DNA of 64,000 bases from Lingula anatina (lineage: Eukaryota; Brachiopoda; Lingulata; Lingulida; Lingulidae): the NCBI RefSeq assembly GCF_001039355.2, contig NW_019773670.1:133661-197660 (forward strand), read 5' to 3'. The notes beneath the pieces are model-generated. The model saw nothing but the letters and a program-made list of their open reading frames with translations. It ran no database searches and had not been told where the DNA came from. Of this stretch, positions 62,551 through 64,000 are shown one piece after another (position 1 is the stretch's first letter; each line of letters starts with the position of its first letter). The translations under genes and the position numbers were made by a program.

Positions 62551-64000
62551 ATGTGTCCCCAGCCAGTACAGGCCATGAGCGCGGAGTTTTACCTGGGGTC
62601 CAACAGCGACTCCGACACGCACAGTGACCACACAGGTAGATTAGCTGGGGACGCAAGTGGTGACCAACAAGACGACGGACAATTATTACAACATGGGAGT
62701 GGTCAAATTGGTCTGAAGGCTGTCATAAACCCATTAAACGCTGGAGGGATCGGCAGTCTAGGATCTATATGGTATGAGGAGAGGCGCGGACGCACCGTCG
62801 GGAAAGGAAGAAGTCTCAGTAGCGACACGTTGCTTAGCCAAAAGGCCAACTACGTCAATGTTGACATGAGAGAGTCGGTGCTTATAGCAAACGCGCAGCG
62901 TCACTTCTATCGGACTACCTCAACACAAGAGGGACAACAACGCTCGTACGCTGGTTACAATGACAGGTTACTCATACCACAGAACGGTCTCACAGTGGAA
63001 GACAGTAATGTTCTCATGCTAGTAGATCACACAGGTGTTAGAAAAAGTGCAGAGATAAAAACCACAGAGACACCAGGGTCTCAGCGCCCATTTGAAACCC
63101 ATATGGGGGCCCAGAGTCAACACCGTGACCGGCCGTTAAGCGACAACATGAGTAAATGGGGAAATGGACACCGGTATAGCGGGGCAGTTAATAGCCATTG
63201 GTCAGGGCACTCTGATCCCAGTGACCGGGGTAGCAGCAGTGGAGAAAGGAATGGCATCAGTTATACACTCGGGAAAGGAGCAAATCTACCAAGAAACTGG
63301 ACTAGTCCAGAGTTCAGCACACTGGACAGTCCTAGGACTGATTACAGCCAGTCTGGTGTTAATGTACTGTCAGAGAACATGAGTGAGATCGGGTCTCCCT
63401 GGTCATCGAGGGGGAGACCACGCAATGACCCACAAATGACACTTGACGTCCACACTGAAAGGCACTCCTTCCCCAGACAATGGACAAGTCCATCTTTAAG
63501 ATACGAAGACGGGTTCACAAGTCACTCGAAGATACAAAATAACAGAAAGCGCAACAAAGAATTTGATTATCTCACAGATGCTCGGGTGGCCGTTGTGAAA
63601 AACTCGGAGACACGCACTGGTGAGGGTGAAGGACATGGTGCATTCATGCGGCAGCACTCGTATGACAGCACTTTTCAAAATGTAACGTCTAACGTGGACA
63701 GAGAAAGACTCGAGGATGGGGTGCACAGGGCCACGAGGCCCACTTTAAAGCATAGTATAAGTTCAGAACCGAACTTCATGCGACCAAGGACTTACTTCAC
63801 CTCCACAGGGGGCCATCCCCGAAGTCGGTCGGAGGGATCCCGGGAAGAGGAGGAGGAGGATGCAGACGATGGGGGGTTTCTCTCTTGGAGCCCCCGGGGC
63901 CGCAAAATACCACGGAACAGGCCATCGTTGCAGAGGAAAACTGGTCTCACAAAAATCACAGAAAATTTAGGACTGGTGCTATCTAATCGTAAAAAGACTT
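62551..64000 (+). CDS. Start of a long, low-complexity intracellular protein (partial)
   Basis: The frame from ATG 62551 is open for 483 codons to the window end without an intron. A nearby second ATG at 62575 (MSAEFYLGSNSDSD) is an alternative start. No signal peptide or hydrophobic segment is present. The sequence is rich in Ser, Arg, Gly, Asp and Asn and looks disordered, with patches resembling phosphorylation or docking sites: GRSLSSDTLL, KHSISSEPNF, SRSEGS, an acidic EEEEEDADD run, and a basic patch with PSLQRKTGLTKI just before the cut. Codon usage and the length of the frame argue that it is real. I do not recognise the family; N-termini of signalling scaffolds or Rho regulators often look like this, but nothing decisive is visible. 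Confidence 0.75.
   Translation, partial: MCPQPVQAMSAEFYLGSNSDSDTHSDHTGRLAGDASGDQQDDGQLLQHGSGQIGLKAVINPLNAGGIGSLGSIWYEERRGRTVGKGRSLSSDTLLSQKANYVNVDMRESVLIANAQRHFYRTTSTQEGQQRSYAGYNDRLLIPQNGLTVEDSNVLMLVDHTGVRKSAEIKTTETPGSQRPFETHMGAQSQHRDRPLSDNMSKWGNGHRYSGAVNSHWSGHSDPSDRGSSSGERNGISYTLGKGANLPRNWTSPEFSTLDSPRTDYSQSGVNVLSENMSEIGSPWSSRGRPRNDPQMTLDVHTERHSFPRQWTSPSLRYEDGFTSHSKIQNNRKRNKEFDYLTDARVAVVKNSETRTGEGEGHGAFMRQHSYDSTFQNVTSNVDRERLEDGVHRATRPTLKHSISSEPNFMRPRTYFTSTGGHPRSRSEGSREEEEEDADDGGFLSWSPRGRKIPRNRPSLQRKTGLTKITENLGLVLSNRKKT

Overview
The window is animal nuclear DNA. Genes are split into many short exons by GT-AG introns, the DNA is AT-rich, and it carries a nuclear tRNA-Ser, MITEs and a LINE fragment. 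The gene set (pyridoxal-phosphate synthase, a DZIP3-type HEPN protein, CWH43, GTPBP8, a TEX26-like protein) and the strong haplotype differences fit a marine invertebrate. A lophotrochozoan such as a bivalve mollusc or brachiopod is my best guess, but the species is not identified. All exon models were spliced by hand from donor, acceptor and phase; each multi-exon model listed as complete adds up to a whole number of codons.

Layout. 1-6.1 kb: a short HEPN-domain gene (+) among repeats. 6.1-10.1 kb: GTPBP8 (-), a mitochondrial EngB-type GTPase, whose first coding exon appears twice because an alternative-haplotype segment bounded by single Ns sits inside the gene. 12.2-18.1 kb: the two subunits of pyridoxal 5'-phosphate synthase, pdxS/SNZ (-) and pdxT/SNO (+), head to head with about 1.16 kb between start codons. 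19.8-21.5 kb: a single-pass membrane protein with a von Willebrand A domain (-). 25.2-28.8 kb: a secreted precursor (-) built from four tandemly duplicated exons with regular cysteines and dibasic sites, family not recognised. 32.2-44.1 kb: CWH43 (+), of GPI-anchor lipid remodelling, with eight internal exons present twice around a single N. 47.1-53.4 kb: a TEX26-like gene (+), with a tRNA-Ser(UGA) in one of its introns. 53.9-62.5 kb: no convincing gene. 62.55 kb to the end: the start of a long, disordered protein (+) that runs off the window.

Working together. PdxS and PdxT form one enzyme and can share one promoter region, so this animal should make vitamin B6 itself. The other genes are unrelated single-function genes. 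The most novel item is the four-unit secreted precursor. The main caution is that two of the apparent duplications look like uncollapsed haplotypes and not real gene copies.
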